Shown here in pieces: positions 42,739 through 55,796 of a DNA stretch of 64,000 nucleotides. Position 1 is the stretch's first letter. Each line of letters begins with the position of its first letter. A program made the position numbers and the translations under genes. Location of the stretch: contig OX155952.1 in the NCBI GenBank assembly GCA_944548615.1, positions 3,733,522 to 3,797,521 on the forward strand, given 5' to 3'. Under the pieces are notes generated by a model. That model saw only the letters and a program-made list of their open reading frames with translations. It did not search any database and was not told the origin of the DNA. Source of the DNA: Micropterix aruncella (Eukaryota; Arthropoda; Insecta; Lepidoptera; Micropterigidae).

Positions 42739-43055
42739 AATATACTCCTTATTTGCACTTAACTATGATACAAATATGCGAGCTTATTGCCACATGGCAA
42801 TGTCAATGTCACATATTGCCTCTAGGTCATCTACGCTCACCTCAAGGGAGATAGAACAATCACTATCGTTAAAACTTTCTGAGGTGACGGATTCGCCCGT
42901 TATAGTTGACTACCCAAGTTGTTGCTCGAAACTTTTAGGAGTTCGTGTCACTTGAGCTCAAATCGACACATCTTACACTAATCGAGCTTCCATTTTGCCA
43001 TCGCAGCAGCCCACACGGAGCCGCCCGCGCTCTTCCGCATCGCCGCGTATTAGTC
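42739..43055. other. No recognised feature
   Basis: Short unassigned stretch before the foldback element. Confidence 0.4.
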
Positions 43056-44632
43056 CAGTCAAATTAGGGTTTCACCTCGGAATGAGAGATAATAAGCTGG
43101 AAACTTGTATACACCTTCATTATGGCGTTCTAAATTTGCCTCAAAAGTCCCATAAAATCTCGTGTCTGCGTCATCAGTTATTTAAGGTAAAAGGTCACAC
43201 AAATCGGTTTTTCGCGATTATATAGGTTTCTATAGCTCTGTGAGAATGGCCACCCTTCACTAGACTCCAATTGCTTGCGAGCGAAGGGTGGTTCTCAGCA
43301 TGAAAGTTGCTCCGTAAATGAGAGTCGTAGATGTCCGTGTAGAAGAGTTTATTGAGAAGATTGAAGAGAAGTGAGTCGAAGTCGCCAGTTCTTAACGCCT
43401 TGAGTTGTGTTCGCCGTTGTGTTGTAGTGTGGGCGCGAGGCGAAGCCGTGGCGGTGCCTGTGTAGTCGAGGAGTGAAGTGTGCAGCCGAGATATCTGTCC
43501 ACTAAGGGGACGATGTGTAGAGCGCGGTAACTGTCTGCCGAAGTAATGATGTAGCACGTGGCAACTGTCTGCCAAAGAAATGATGTAGCAGTGTGTAGGT
43601 GTACTTGACCACCAAAGGAATGATGCCGATCGAATGCAATGTACTGCGTTTTATAGGGTGATCGGTGATGCAATAGCTACGAGTGGGGCGACGCATGTGT
43701 CGCTAACCTGGGCAATATTTGCCAAATTTAGCTGGAAATTAACTGCAGCTGCTCGTGCACGTTTGAGCGAGTCTGCAGTTTTCTGTTCTGTGAAATTGAC
43801 TTTTTTGTTGTGGGTATGTAGGGCCGTAGGCTCCTACAGCTCCAATGGTGTTTTCACTTATTATAAAAATTATAAAGCATAAAATTTGCGACAAATTTTG
43901 TACGAAACATTTTTTTATGCGCACAACCGTTTTTGAGATAGAGGGCGGAGAGCCATATATACTGTAATTCAAGATCAACTGTGAAACTCGATGAATAATG
44001 CCCTGAATAAAGTTATTAAACCATTAAATTATGATTAACAATTAATAATTGGTATTATTTATTACCTTTCTACTTGAAATCTATTTTAAATAAATAATTA
44101 TATATATTATTAACATATATAAAAAGTAGGTAGGTAAGTACTAATAAATTAATACATTAGATATATGTAAAATGTTATTAAATACAATGTTTTAGCTGAT
44201 AAATAATACAAAGTATTCATTGCTAATGATATATAAATGATTTAATAACGTTATACAAAGTATTATTTACCGAGATTCACAGTTGACCTTACATTACAGT
44301 ATGTATGGCTGAGCGCTGCGTGCTCGCCGCCCTACGCCCTCTATCTCAAAAACTGTTGAGCACATGAAAAAATGGTCAATACAAAATTTGTCGCAAATCG
44401 TATGCTTTACATTTTTTACAGTAGATGTTAACATCATTGAAGCTATAGAAACCTAGATAAGCGCGAAAAACCAATTTTAGTGACCTTTGACCTTGAATAA
44501 CTTTCCACGCAGAGACGAGATTTTATGAGACTTTTGAGACAACTTATAGAACGCCGAAATAAAGGTGTATACGAGTTTCCAGCCTATTATCTCTCATTCC
44601 GAGATTTACCTCCTTTTTTGCTAAAGTGACTG
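43056..44632. mobile_element. Large foldback (inverted-repeat) element with mariner-like ends
   Basis: The left half (43056-43238 plus 43843-44066) is the imperfect reverse complement of the right half (44185-44632). Shared strings include CTCGGAATGAGAGATAATA, GGTTTCTATAGCT, TTTGCGACAAATTTTGTA and GAGATAGAGGGCG. Arms are ~410-450 bp with a ~120-bp centre. Ends read CAGTCAAATTAG (left) and, reversed, CAGTCACTTTAG (right, followed by TA). CAGT ends with TA targets are typical of Tc1/mariner; the left target has drifted to TC. No transposase. Confidence 0.75.
43239..43838 (-). mobile_element. Solo LTR (600 bp) inserted in the foldback element
   Basis: Starts TGTGAGAATGGCC and ends GGCTCCTACA, with GCTC on both sides (43235-43238 and 43839-43842). 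The opposite arm has the uninterrupted site (CTATAGCT then TCAATG). Read on the minus strand it starts TGTAGGAGCC and has TATAAAACGCAGTAC near 43655, a plausible TATA box, so minus is the likelier direction. It contains ~36-bp tandem units (GTAATGATGTAGCACGTGG type) at 43530-43620. A solo LTR forms when two LTRs recombine and delete the interior. Confidence 0.8.
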
Positions 44633-44639
44633 TACTATA

Positions 44640-44860
44640 TCGATTCCCCCCGAGCAACGCGAGCGTCTCGCGGCGCGGCGCGGCGGTATATACTTAAATT
44701 TGCAAAAGCATTTTGTTCAAAGCATTTCGTTCTATAAATCACGCGGCTGTTTCGCGCAGCGACTGAGGGGAGCAACACACAAACATCCTGTAATCCGTCT
44801 TCGCCGCCGAATAGTTTGCATACCTCTGCGCCATGCCGCATAGTATGTAGCTGTGTTCAG
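44640..44860. other. GC-rich patch with promoter-like elements
   Basis: Contains CTCGCGGCGCGGCGCGGCGG followed by TATATACTT, and TCTATAAATCACGCGGCTG about 25 bp before a CAGCGACT start-site-like string (plus strand). The minus ORF 44635-44841 is unrecognised. A host promoter or old repeat; undecided. Confidence 0.3.
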
Positions 44861-45134
44861 ATATATTTCTGTGTATTGCTATATAAATGTTTAGTTATTA
44901 ATACCCAGTATGAAAACATCATTATCCAAAGACTACTCATTAATTTTTTTATTATTTATTTATTTTATATATTATTTTACTTCCGAGATTTTACAATCGA
45001 ATCAATATGGAAATAAAAAAAAATACGTGTGGCACTCGGGGACTGCCACGGTAAAGCTATTGCATAGCATTTTTTTAACAACTTATGCAATTATAATTAT
45101 TTATTTATTTTATTTTTTCTGATATCAGATAACT

Positions 45135-45228
45135 GCGCTCTATCGGAAAACGTTGAAATTATTCCGAATCATTTGCGGCTGCGGAGGCAAATGATTCGGA
45201 ATAATTTAAACGTCTTTCGATAGAGCGC
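45135..45228. repeat. Long hairpin: 42-bp arms, 10-base loop
   Basis: Left arm 45135-45176 starts GCGCTCTATCG and ends CCGAATCATTTGC; right arm 45187-45228 is its reverse complement at 39 of 42 positions. One mismatch would be a G-U pair in RNA. The loop is GGCTGCGGAG. The length is in the range of a miRNA or hairpin-siRNA precursor but also of a tiny palindromic MITE. Confidence 0.85.
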
Positions 45229-45229
45229 C

Positions 45230-47620
45230 GCGCACGAATTTTTTATTCAATAAAGCAAAAAAACCGAATTATTCAAAAAAATCGTAGATAAAAAGATAGA
45301 TAATTAAATTATCTTTAAAATGGTGCAGGTTTCATAATAATACGCCAGATAGTATTTGCGTAGTAGTCGTTTTTGTGTTCGGTTAGACCTAATTTCACAA
45401 ATTAATTACACTATGTAATATAAACAAAATCTAAAATATTCAAAGCTAAGAATATTAGGAAAATGTTCTTGTTTAACATATATTTTTTTCGAATCGTAAG
45501 CAGTACTCGTTTAGACGTAATTATCAGTTTAAAATCATTAATTTTCGTTAAGAAATTTCTTCATTCGGTCGCCGCGCTGGCCTAGGCCCGCGATAAAAGC
45601 TATGCAATAGCTTAATAAATTTGACGTGTAGTGTATTTAAAAATAAGGCCTGACCTAGAGTCCTGACAGACTAACCATATATCAAATGTTAGAAATTATA
45701 ATTTAATAAAACTTAGGTTAAAAAATATATACGAATATATTTTTAAATATGTATGTTGATTATATATTACATATGAACTAATTGCTGGAAATCCTTTAAT
45801 TTTGTAGTTATATATTGTTTCGACAATGAATTTTACCTATTTTCACTGATTTTATTATATTTAATTTTATAATATTTACCATAATATATTAAATATATTT
45901 TTTTTTTCAATTTCGTACGACTTTTTCTTTCTTATAACTTTATATGTTCTCTTTATTTTAGTTATAATTCTATTCTATTTGTCACAATGTTTCATTGAAT
46001 GCCGATTTTAAAATGGAATTGTTTTTTTTTGAGGTCCACATATTAAGGCAATTAGTTCTATGAGAATTTTGCTAAAACTATTAAATTTATTGTAATATTA
46101 GAGTCCTGTCCCTCCTAGAACGGGCTATTCCTAGTTTAGTATTTATTTCCTGGTAATTGTGTAAGCAAAATTCTTAGCAACGCGGGCTCGGTTGCACTTT
46201 ACTTTGCACATTAGAAAAATTAATATTTCTTTTCAATTTATGCGTTATTTAAATTTATGCGTTATTTATTTAACATACGTATACCTAAATTTAGAAGCGT
46301 ATAACGATAATTTCTGAATGGTAAATTATTTTTCTTTTGTGCTGTTTGAATGTGTATATAACTAACAAATAAATAAATAAATCAATTGAAATGTTTCCTG
46401 TTCTCGAAATTCGAATCGGAAGACACAATTTCATAGTATTCTTAGATAAGAACATAATAATATGTAAATGCAGACGTATTTTACAGCGCAAGACGTCAAC
46501 CACGATTTGCGTAGGTTAGAAAGCTATAAACATCACTTGAAAAAAAAAATAGTAAGGTAAAGCTACTCGTATATTGTAAAATAAAACTGATTTAGCCGAA
46601 AACAAACTTTTCACAACTATTCAAACTACTCATTTATCTTACGAATTTACAGGTCTCAACTCCACAAACGCATACTCTACAATGAATATATTTCAATAAA
46701 AGTATGCATTCTTTGGTTATTATTAGCTACATTCTTAAAGTGACAAAAACAATTTTTTATTTAGTCAACCATCTCTCCATACACAAACATGGAAATTACA
46801 ATATAATAATATATGTGTTAACGTAATGAAGGAGGGATTAACGACGGTAAGGATAAGTACCTAATGTAATGGTTAGAATAATAGAATAAAAAATAATAAC
46901 CCTCTTAAGAATTGAATGAATTATCAGCAAACATCTAAATTATTTCTTTAGCAATTGATTTATATTGTGTTTTGTTTTGTTGTTCCTATATTCAGCATTT
47001 TTAGCAGCTAACGTGTTTTATCTTTCAAGGTTATTAAATTTACAAGAAATTTAAAATTAAATGTTGAAAATTATTATATTATTTTTTTATTGTCTAAATA
47101 ATTTCTACAATTTTCTAGAGTTAAAAAGACAATAAATAAAATATATATTTACTTTAATGGAAACAGTTTGAGTATCATAAATTCGATTACATTCTGGTTA
47201 GTTTTACCTTTGGTTTTTCAATGTTATTTATTGCTAGATTCAGCGAAGTAGTCAAGATTGCGCAAAAGTGGGATTTCTCCACTTGCGTGCCGGCAGAGCT
47301 AGCGTTCTTTTAGGACCTTAGTCTGCTGCTCGTCTATTTATAAATATATTTAATTTATTCTTTCTTTTTTCTCGCATGCGGCGAATGTTTTTATTCTCGA
47401 TGACTTCGGATTTCATCTATACTTGAAGAGTAATAGATAATAGCGCCCCGGCCCGATCATACAATCCGCTCAGGGCCGCGTTGAGCGTCACATAGAGCAA
47501 TGTCGACTGATACTAAAAATATCAATTTATATATATTTTTTTAATTTATTGAATTGCTTTGTGGGGTACTTCCTACGGACCTAAGTATTTCTTCATAATT
47601 TTTTTTCAGAAAACTCTCTA
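45230..47620. other. AT-rich, no recognised gene
   Basis: About 2.4 kb. Near-palindromic AAGCTATTGCATAGC-type strings occur at about 45055 and 45597. A small hairpin (AAGTGG..CCACTT) lies near 47265. The minus ORF 46291-46503 is not recognised. Confidence 0.35.
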
Positions 47621-47626
47621 CATACC

Positions 47627-50600
47627 CAAACATTACATTACATTACATTTTCGTCGTGTCCAATCTTGGACGTGTCAAAATAATTGTGCTAGGTAGTAAG
47701 TCTCGTTACTACTCTTTACTGAACATACATAGGTAGTCAAGAATTAACTACTAGATTGACAAACTATAAATATAAATAATCAAAATAGAAGCCTATTTTT
47801 GAATTAGTTAGTAATTTGAAAAGATACATAGTAAAATTATTCATCGTAATATTCAAATTGTCAGTAAAATGTTAAATAATCAAATTAAATCTACTTTATG
47901 CATTTTAAACTAAAAGTACATATATAAGACCATATAAAATAATCAGACAATAAGGCTCTACTTTTTTAAGTAATTTAAATGGGCACAATATTTGAAAAAT
48001 CATGGCCCTCAAATTCGGCCAGATTATAGAAAGGGTGGCCTATCAGCATCTCCTTGATGTTTTTTTTTAATTTTATGTCCTCCAGCTGTTTAAATTTGGA
48101 GGGAGTAGATTATAAAATTTTATGCTAAGATACAAGTAGCTTTTCTGTACTTTTGCCAGTCGTATTCGGGGTACGCATAAAAGGGAGCTACTGCGGGTAT
48201 GATGCGAGTGAATGTCTGAATTAATTGCAGTTTCTGCGAGGTGCTGTCTAGCATACATTAAACACTGGTATATGAACGCCGAATACATAGTCATTACCCT
48301 TGCCTTGCTGAAATATTCTTTACATGAGGTCCTAGTCGTTACCTGATAAATGCTGCGCAGTGCTCTCTTTTGCAAAAGAAAGATTCTTTTACTGGTTGCG
48401 GCATTTCCCCAAAACAGTAGTCCATAAGTCATTAAGGAGTTAAAATACGCAAAGTATACTGATTTGGCTGCCGCAAAACCACAAAGACTTCTGATTTTTT
48501 TAATAGAGTATATCGAGCTACGTAGCTTACTAGATAATTGTTTAATGTGCGCATTCCATTGTAATTTACTGTCAATTCTTAATCCTAGAAAATGTATATC
48601 TTCTGTAATGTCGATTTCAAAATAGTCGTGTAATTCATTTAAATAGTCAACATTGGCAGGTCTTAAGCGTAAATGAATTATTTTTGATTTTGTAATATTT
48701 AGACGTAATTCATTAGCATTAAACCAAATCAAGAGTTGGTCAATCGTATACCTAATTCTATTTATTAATGTTTCCTTATTTTTGTCACAGAAGATAAGAG
48801 ATGTGTCATCTGCAAACAGTGTAATGTTATCATTCTCGGATGACACACATCCCGGCAAGTCATTGGTGTACAGTAAAATTAAAAATGGACCTAGAATGGA
48901 ACCTTGAGGTACATCCTTTGTTACCAGAATCGGTTGGCTTCTTGTTCTATTTACTTCTGTCGTTTGATACCTATTTTGTAGGTATGATTAAATTAGATTT
49001 AGCCCTTTGTCTCTGATACCATGGTGTTCCAATTTATTCAGCAAAATATTGTGGTCAACGCAGTCAAATGCTTTTTATAGGTCACAAAATAGACCAATAA
49101 CTGTTTTTGAACTATCCAACCCATTCAATAACTCATGCAGTAGTTTTGATGTAGCATTGACAGTCGATAATCCTGCCCGAAAACCAAACTGTTTACTGTT
49201 AATAATGTCGTGAGTGTCGAAAAATTTGGTAATGCGGTTCAATATTACCTTTTCAAAAATTTTGCTAAAGGCCGGTAATATGGATATCGGTCTATAGTTA
49301 TCTATGTTATCACGACACCCTTTTTTAAATACAGGCTTACTTTTTGCCAATTTTAATTTGTCCGGAAAGGTGCCTTCTACTATGCATGAATTAAACAGAG
49401 CACAAAGATAATCTGCTAGTGCAGGCGTTGATGACTTTAGTAATCGGCTGGACACATACCACATGTCAGTCGACGACTTGAGCTTAAGTGATTGGGCTAC
49501 TTTTATAATCTCCTCCTTAGTCACCGAGGACAATACACAATACTCTGGGGTTCTGGGTCGGAATTTTTCCAAAATTTTAACAGCTGAAGTCGGACCTGTT
49601 GACTGATTGGACGATATGATTCCGCCGATAGCCTCAAAATAATTGTTAAACAATTCGGCAACTTTATTGGGATTGTCGTGCTGATAATTGTTTACATTCA
49701 ACGAGACGCTGGAGGCTACCGACATCTGTTGCGAGGTCTCTGACTTAATAACATCCCAAGAAGTCTTAATTTTATTTGTAGACTTTTTAATAACACCCTC
49801 CAAATACATTTGTTTAGCCATCCAAACCACATTTTTATAAATCTTCTTGTATGTTTTGACATGTTTTTTTAACTTGGCATCATTACTATTTAATAAGTTC
49901 TTATGTAGGATTAGCATTCGTTGCTTGGATATTTTTATACCCTTTGTTGCCCAGTCATTGAAATTCTTTTTGGCCTTATGTTTTATCTGCTTTACGGGCA
50001 TTATATGATTCAGTGAAGCTATATAGTTATTAAGAAATCTATCAAAAGAATAATTAGGGTCAGTAATGTTATTATAATCTAGGGGTGTGTTCATTAAGGC
50101 TTCTTGGAGATGGTCCAGGCTATTACTTGTAATTTTACTTTTAGTTATGGTAAAAGTTTCAGTCGCTACACATTGTTTATGAGACCAATTTAATTGTTGC
50201 GCTCCATGGTCCGAAATACTGCACGTTTTCTCATTGACAGTGAAGTCACTAATGTTTGTAAAAATATTATCAATACATGTGCTAGAGACTTTATTTATTC
50301 TAGTCGGAAAATTTACAGCTTTTGTCATATTAAAAGATAAAAATAGATCAATTAGTGCTTCACTACCAGATGAGCTTATCGAGAAGTCTTCATTAAAATC
50401 TCCACAAATTATGAGGGACCCATTTTCATTAGTAAGCTTGTCTAATACCATTTCCAGTACATTTATAAATTGATTGAAATCAGATAGAGGTGGCCTATAG
50501 AAACAAACAATATTTACAGAGAATTTAGATATAGAAACGCAACTTATTTCGATATTCATTTCCACAGAAAAATTGCAAATATCATGCCTAGTTTTAAAAT

Positions 50601-50960
50601 CTGTGTTACTTTTTACGAATACAGCAGAGCCACCTTTAATCGCAGTGGATCTAGTAAAGTAGGAAGCCATTGTGTAACCTGGTATAATTATAGTGTTTTG
50701 CTGGCCTTCTTTTATCCATGTTTCACTTGCACAAAATATATCAACGTTAAATTCTTCTACGGTTAGTCCAACATCAAGAGTCTTGTTTTCTAATCCCTGC
50801 ATATTTTGATGAATCAAACTTATTCGCAGTTCGTCATTTCGGATAAAAGAAAATTTGCTGGTCACGTTGGCAGATTGCTTAAGTATCGGCATACTCATCG
50901 TTTCGAAATTCTCGATCTTAATATAGAAATACATCGAACGTAGAAAGCTCTTATATCATT
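47627..50960 (-). mobile_element. Jockey/CR1-type non-LTR retrotransposon with (TGTAA)n tail
   Basis: ORF2 runs from 50934 down to about 47976, then ~350 bp of AT-rich 3' UTR ending GATTGGACACGACGAAAATG and TAATGTAATGTAATG (47627-47655). GGACACGACGAAAATGTAATG-type ends are common in one lepidopteran Jockey/CR1-like group. No ORF1 or 5' UTR could be delimited beyond 50934, so it is probably 5'-truncated. Confidence 0.75.
47976..50934 (-). pseudogene. ORF2 (endonuclease + RT) of the Jockey/CR1-type element, lightly damaged
   Basis: The first part (49075-50934, 619 codons) has the AP endonuclease: LIHQNMQG, FCASETWIKEG, IICGDFNEDF and a SDH box, then the RT start (FKKGCRDNIDNYRPISILPA, NSKQFGFRAGLSTVNA). 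A TAA interrupts the FCDL.KAFDCVDHNIL motif at about 49075. A second stop lies near 48988 between GLNLI and SYLQNRYQ. The frame resumes with KDVPQGSILGPFL, the FADDTSLIF active site (in 48073-48858) and a thumb/C-terminal region. Near 48100 a frameshift moves the last ~40 residues (ending HDFSNIVPI) to another frame. Two stops and one frameshift make this a recent pseudogene. Confidence 0.82.
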
Positions 50961-53950
50961 CTACATATACATCAAAATAAATCATAATGGTTATATTCGA
51001 TGGCAGAGTAAAGCCATACGATAAATTAAAGTTTATTCAATATAAATATTTCTTGAAATTGTTGCATGGTAACCAAAATATCTATAAAATAAATAAATGC
51101 ATTTAGGGACTATAAAATTATTGTGTAGAAAAGTAGGAAAGGTATTCTATGCAGTGACTTATAAGTGTTAGTAAAATAAAACAAACTATAGGTCTTTTTC
51201 ACTCCATGAAAGATGTATACGCGTCTTATTTGAAAGTAACCGAATCAATTCTCTTTCAGGGCGTGAAAAATAATAATATAAGCAACCACAAAAATAAAAC
51301 TGTAACCTTTTAATATAAGTTCTTTATTTTAATGTTATTCTATTATCCAGGATGGTATTCCCAGAAAGTATTGTATCGAGAAGCATGTATCGAGGGAAAT
51401 TACAATGACAATTTCATGATAATTTGGAATTAGTACTTAGTAAAATGTCGGTTAGATTTTAGATACATCCCATGTAACATTAATGACAATTACTCACCTA
51501 ACTAGAATAAGAGAAGCCTGTATCTAGGTAGACCAAACCGGCAGATCGTAATCGCCTAGGTAGAAGGTAAACGTCGAATGCTAGCAACCAGCATAGATGA
51601 TTAATATATACTCGTATATAGAGGGAGCGAACGGGTGCCGTGGATCATAAGTACGCCACTTATATCTGGGGCAAGTATGCCAAGTTGTACGAGGTATTGC
51701 AGTAAAAAACTTACTCCATTAAATAAGCAAACGACTACAACAGACAGTATCGACCGGGTTCCTAAAAGTTGAAAGAACCATGGCGCAGTAGTTTAAGTCA
51801 ATTATTCATTTTCGCTTTTTCTCCATTAGCAGAAGGCCAGCGCTTTTTGCTCACGTTCACACTTTGGAAGAAGCGCAAGGAACGAAGCGAACAATACTTG
51901 CGAAACTAGAAAGAAAGCTCCCAGATCGCAAGAAAGTTTGTCCAACTATCAGCGTTTTCCGAACACGAAAGATAATCTGTCTCGCCTTTACAAGTCCCGC
52001 TGTTCGCTGATCGACCTTTATTTATTGAACAGAGACTAAAGTTTTTATAATTCGAATAAATGTTTCATTATTTATAGAATTGGTAATAAATAAACTTTAA
52101 AAGACTAAATCACTAACATATTATGGAAATTTTAAATCAAAATCTATCGAGGTTTTTTGACATTAAAAATAAAATAAAAACCAATGCCTCATTTGCCATG
52201 GAAATGATTTAAAAAAATTATTATTATTATATTTACAAAAAACCCCATCTATTATACTAATGATTTCGGAGATTTAATTAATGACACTTTAATTAGCAAT
52301 TTAAATTTAATTCCTAATTATTTAGCAATTTAATAGCAATTTAATTAGCAATTTAATTTCATATCGTGACGACGTCGAAAAATTGATTGTATTTCTTTCA
52401 ACGATAATATTTATTTTAATTATTAGACCGTCGTAGCTAAGTTATCCAACCTATCTTTATTTTTAATTCCCTTGAATTATATAAAATGAAACCGAAATTG
52501 AGTTGTTATTTTTCATTAAATTTCCTTTTTGTTGTCAGTAGGTACGTTTTTATTAACTTTGACTATTTTATTATACATGATCTTTATCTTTTCATATAAT
52601 ACAATATTATAAAATATAGTAATTCTATTTTTATTTGTACGTAATTAGAAATATTATTGTGGACATTTAAAACAGGAGATTAATCCGCTCTTCTATAAAA
52701 TTATGTGAAATTTGTAATAGGTATCTATTTCCGTTCTTAAGTGTCTAATGTTGTAATATGTATTTGTTATAATTTAATGTCTAAAATAATGTTAATAACT
52801 AAAGACTTGATTAAGTGCAGCAACCCTTACCTATTGATTTTATGAAAAAAAAATACCCTTTTTTTGACCACCTACGAGTGGCAATTGATTTTTTATTTTT
52901 TGCCATCGAGGTACATAAAAATACATTATAAACTGATTACTGATGGTATATAATATAAAAGTAGGTACTCTATGTTGATGAAATATGTCATTAGTAAAAC
53001 ACTGTTTTTTTTCGATGACCCTGTTGATAATGCCTAGCTATATGCTGTGGCAGAATCAGTGTGTAGAAAAAAGAAAAAAGTTTTAACGAGAGCGCTGCCT
53101 TAAGAGCCTTATTACAAAATAGCGTAGGTATTCTTTTAAAATGAGTTGAAAAAATGAACGCATTTTTTTTTGGATGTAACTATAAAAGATAGGATAAATA
53201 AATAAATAAATAAATAAATAACTATTCAACCCTGGGAGAAAACCGCGGCACTGAGCGCTCTTCTCTTGCGCAAGCAAATATATACACAATTTCTAATTGT
53301 TTTTTGCAGTGTTTTCTCCTTTCTAATGACAATAATTTATATTATGTCGTATTGCTAAAAGAGTGAACTTTAATATAGTATAAGTATTATATAAGAATCT
53401 TATTTTATTTCTGAGAAAATTAGAATGATACAGGAAGATTTTTTTTTAATTTTGTGTTATTGTAAGTAATGTATACCTTGGATATGTGGTCAAAAAACGA
53501 AAAAATAAAGCCGTAGTGTACATCAAGAATACATGACGGACATAAAAAAAAATAGTATACGGTTTTCGTTGTAGTGATATTACTGTATTAAGGAGCTCAA
53601 AGTTTGCCTTCCGAGCGTTTTACGAATAACGACTTTCGGAAAATGGGCTGAATAAGTAAATAATATTCGTTATATCTAAAATTAAAGGCCGCTATGGTCA
53701 ACATCAAGAAATGGTCCAGGTAATTCAGTAATTAAAGTTTGTAGAAATCTCTTCATTTCTTGGAATTAGAACGCCAAAAATCCACTTTTCTTGCCTTTCT
53801 GGAAAAAATATGTGATAGGGCTCTTAATAGTTTCACTGTTAAGGCCCCGTTTTAAGCCAACACGCATATTCTATATAATCCAACCAACTCTTATATCTCT
53901 CAACATAGCATACTTATAAATAAAGAGCGCAGCCCACGTGCATGACATAG
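50961..53950. other. No recognised gene
   Basis: About 3 kb of AT-rich DNA with TTTAATTAGCAATTTAA repeats near 52290-52350 and a (TAAA)n run near 53195-53220. No motif supports a gene. 51800-52020 is somewhat GC-richer but has no clear ORF. Confidence 0.4.
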
Positions 53951-53956
53951 CGCTAA

Positions 53957-54131
53957 GGGCCGGGCCACACGATGCGGTGCGGCGCCGCACCGCAAAGCTT
54001 TCGCCTATGCATGTGTGGTGCGGCGCCGGAACGCACCGTGTCGCATACTATGGATATTTGTATGTGGGACGCCGCAGCGGCACCCGCTCAGGCGCCGCGA
54101 CGCCGCCGCACCGCATCGTGTAGCCCGGCCG
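53957..54131. mobile_element. GC-rich MITE, PIF/Harbinger-like
   Basis: 175 bp with ~28-bp terminal inverted repeats: left GGGCCGGGCCACACGATGCG, right (reversed) CGGCCGGGCTACACGATGCG, both continuing GTGCGGCG. TAA lies on both sides (53954-53956, 54132-54134). A 3-bp TWA target and GGG/GGC-type ends suit PIF/Harbinger. Very high GC in AT-rich surroundings. The ORFs over it are by-products. Confidence 0.75.
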
Positions 54132-54134
54132 TAA

Positions 54135-55796
54135 GGAAGGGTTCAAACAGAGGCGACCTGGCGCAGACGTCGGGCGCGGACGTGGCGCGGACGAGATGCG
54201 TTTTTGAGGCGTGACGTATGAGCCAATACAGACAGAAGGGACGTGGCGCGGGCGCGTCTCTTCGGCGCCCATGCCGGATCGTTTGGCGGTCGCAAGCGAC
54301 GAGTGGTGACGGGCATCGATTCAAAAATGCATGACGATATGGAATTCGACATTGATTTTTGTGAGAATCGAGAAATATATATCATTATATGACTTCAATC
54401 GCATTATATGATATAAAGCGTATAGAGATAGCGGTTAATGCATAAGAATGCATCCACTTCGCACGGTTTTGCGATGCCTCAGCGACGGAATGCATCTATT
54501 GAGAGTGGCCTGGTCTCCCTTTTATGATGCTGTGCTAAGGCCATGTTCCCAAATCTTGAGTCGATTTTACCTCAGCCAGACAAAGAGTAAGTAAACACAA
54601 ATATTATTATTTAAACAAGTATACAGAGTAGTGTACAGAGAACGACTTACCGCCATGGATGATTACCGAAGAAGAGTGATTATATTCGTAAAACATCGGC
54701 GTTTTTATAATCGTCGATGTTTAGCGAAACCAATAAAATAAAGAAATATTTTTGTAATTTTAAAGTAACAATACTTATATAAAGAAAATTGAAATAGGAA
54801 AAAATATCAATATGATATTATTCGAAATCATCCCTTCTGAGGGACCTTTAGATTACAGTTCGGTTAAAATTACAGGGTAAAATTTTTGTTTTTTTTTCCT
54901 TTGACCTTTTGATAAGTATATCTCCATTTTACTAAGCGAACATTACATTTAGTATAGGTAATCGCCTGCACGAACTAGCACCGACAAAAATCCGCTAACC
55001 AACCTTAAATGTCCACTTCCATTTTGAACGACCATAGACCATAGTACAATACAAATGGCGAGCCTAGCAGTAATATTTAGATTAAATTAATTCCTAATAG
55101 AATAACCTACAACACAATAAAAAAATCCCTTTAATTTCGGTCTGGTCGTTTAGAGAAGGTGATGTTAGAAATTACAATAACAAAATTAATGTCAACGTCG
55201 TAAAACACAAAATTCCCGTTATCATCACAGGGACACAGCCGCAAATCATACCCTGATATTAGCCAAAAAAGTATAGTCGAATAGCGCGAAATGAAGCAGG
55301 TAATTTTTTGTCAATTATATATTGTGAGATATTTGAGTTGCGCCAACCTACCGTGCGTATTCCAGGCAAAGCTGCCTAAAAGTCAAACGTCATGGTCAAA
55401 TGTCAAAATAATTGACAAATATACACACCATCGTGACCATTTGACGAGGTAGGTTGGGGCTGCGTAGTTTTAGGGTCAGGTTAGCAAAGTTGTTGCCTAC
55501 GGTGGGACATATTTAGTATGTAATATTTGTTTAGGAACAGGGAAACGTAAACAAAACAATTTTGGCAAAAGCGTTTTGCAGCCTTTGACTACTATTTAAG
55601 TCCATTTTCGTAAGCCCCGTACACGCAGTCAAACTACTCAGAGCGCAGAAAAGACACCTTTGTCAAACCGTTTATGCAGTAGTAATAACGAAAGAGAGGC
55701 AATACTATGAGGGTATTAATTAGGAGCATCCTAGTATCCCAATGAAAATATTCCGTGACAAGATAAAATATTGTAAAAAAAAATATCTGCTTTGTT
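54135..55796. other. No recognised gene; one weak dyad
   Basis: A GC-rich fringe continues to about 54300 (GGCGCGGACGTGGCGCGGAC). At 55335-55465 GCGCCAACCTACC and GGTAGGTTGGGGC form a weak inverted repeat that could be an old MITE. Otherwise AT-rich. Confidence 0.35.

Noticed and set aside
45030..45620. Candidate element bounded by AAGCTATTGCATAGC strings
   Set aside because: The string is close to its own reverse complement, so its recurrence is weak evidence; no extended inverted repeat or target duplication found.
55335..55465. Possible MITE with CCAACCTACC / GGTAGGTTGG ends
   Set aside because: Only ~13 bp of inverted match and no clear target duplication.
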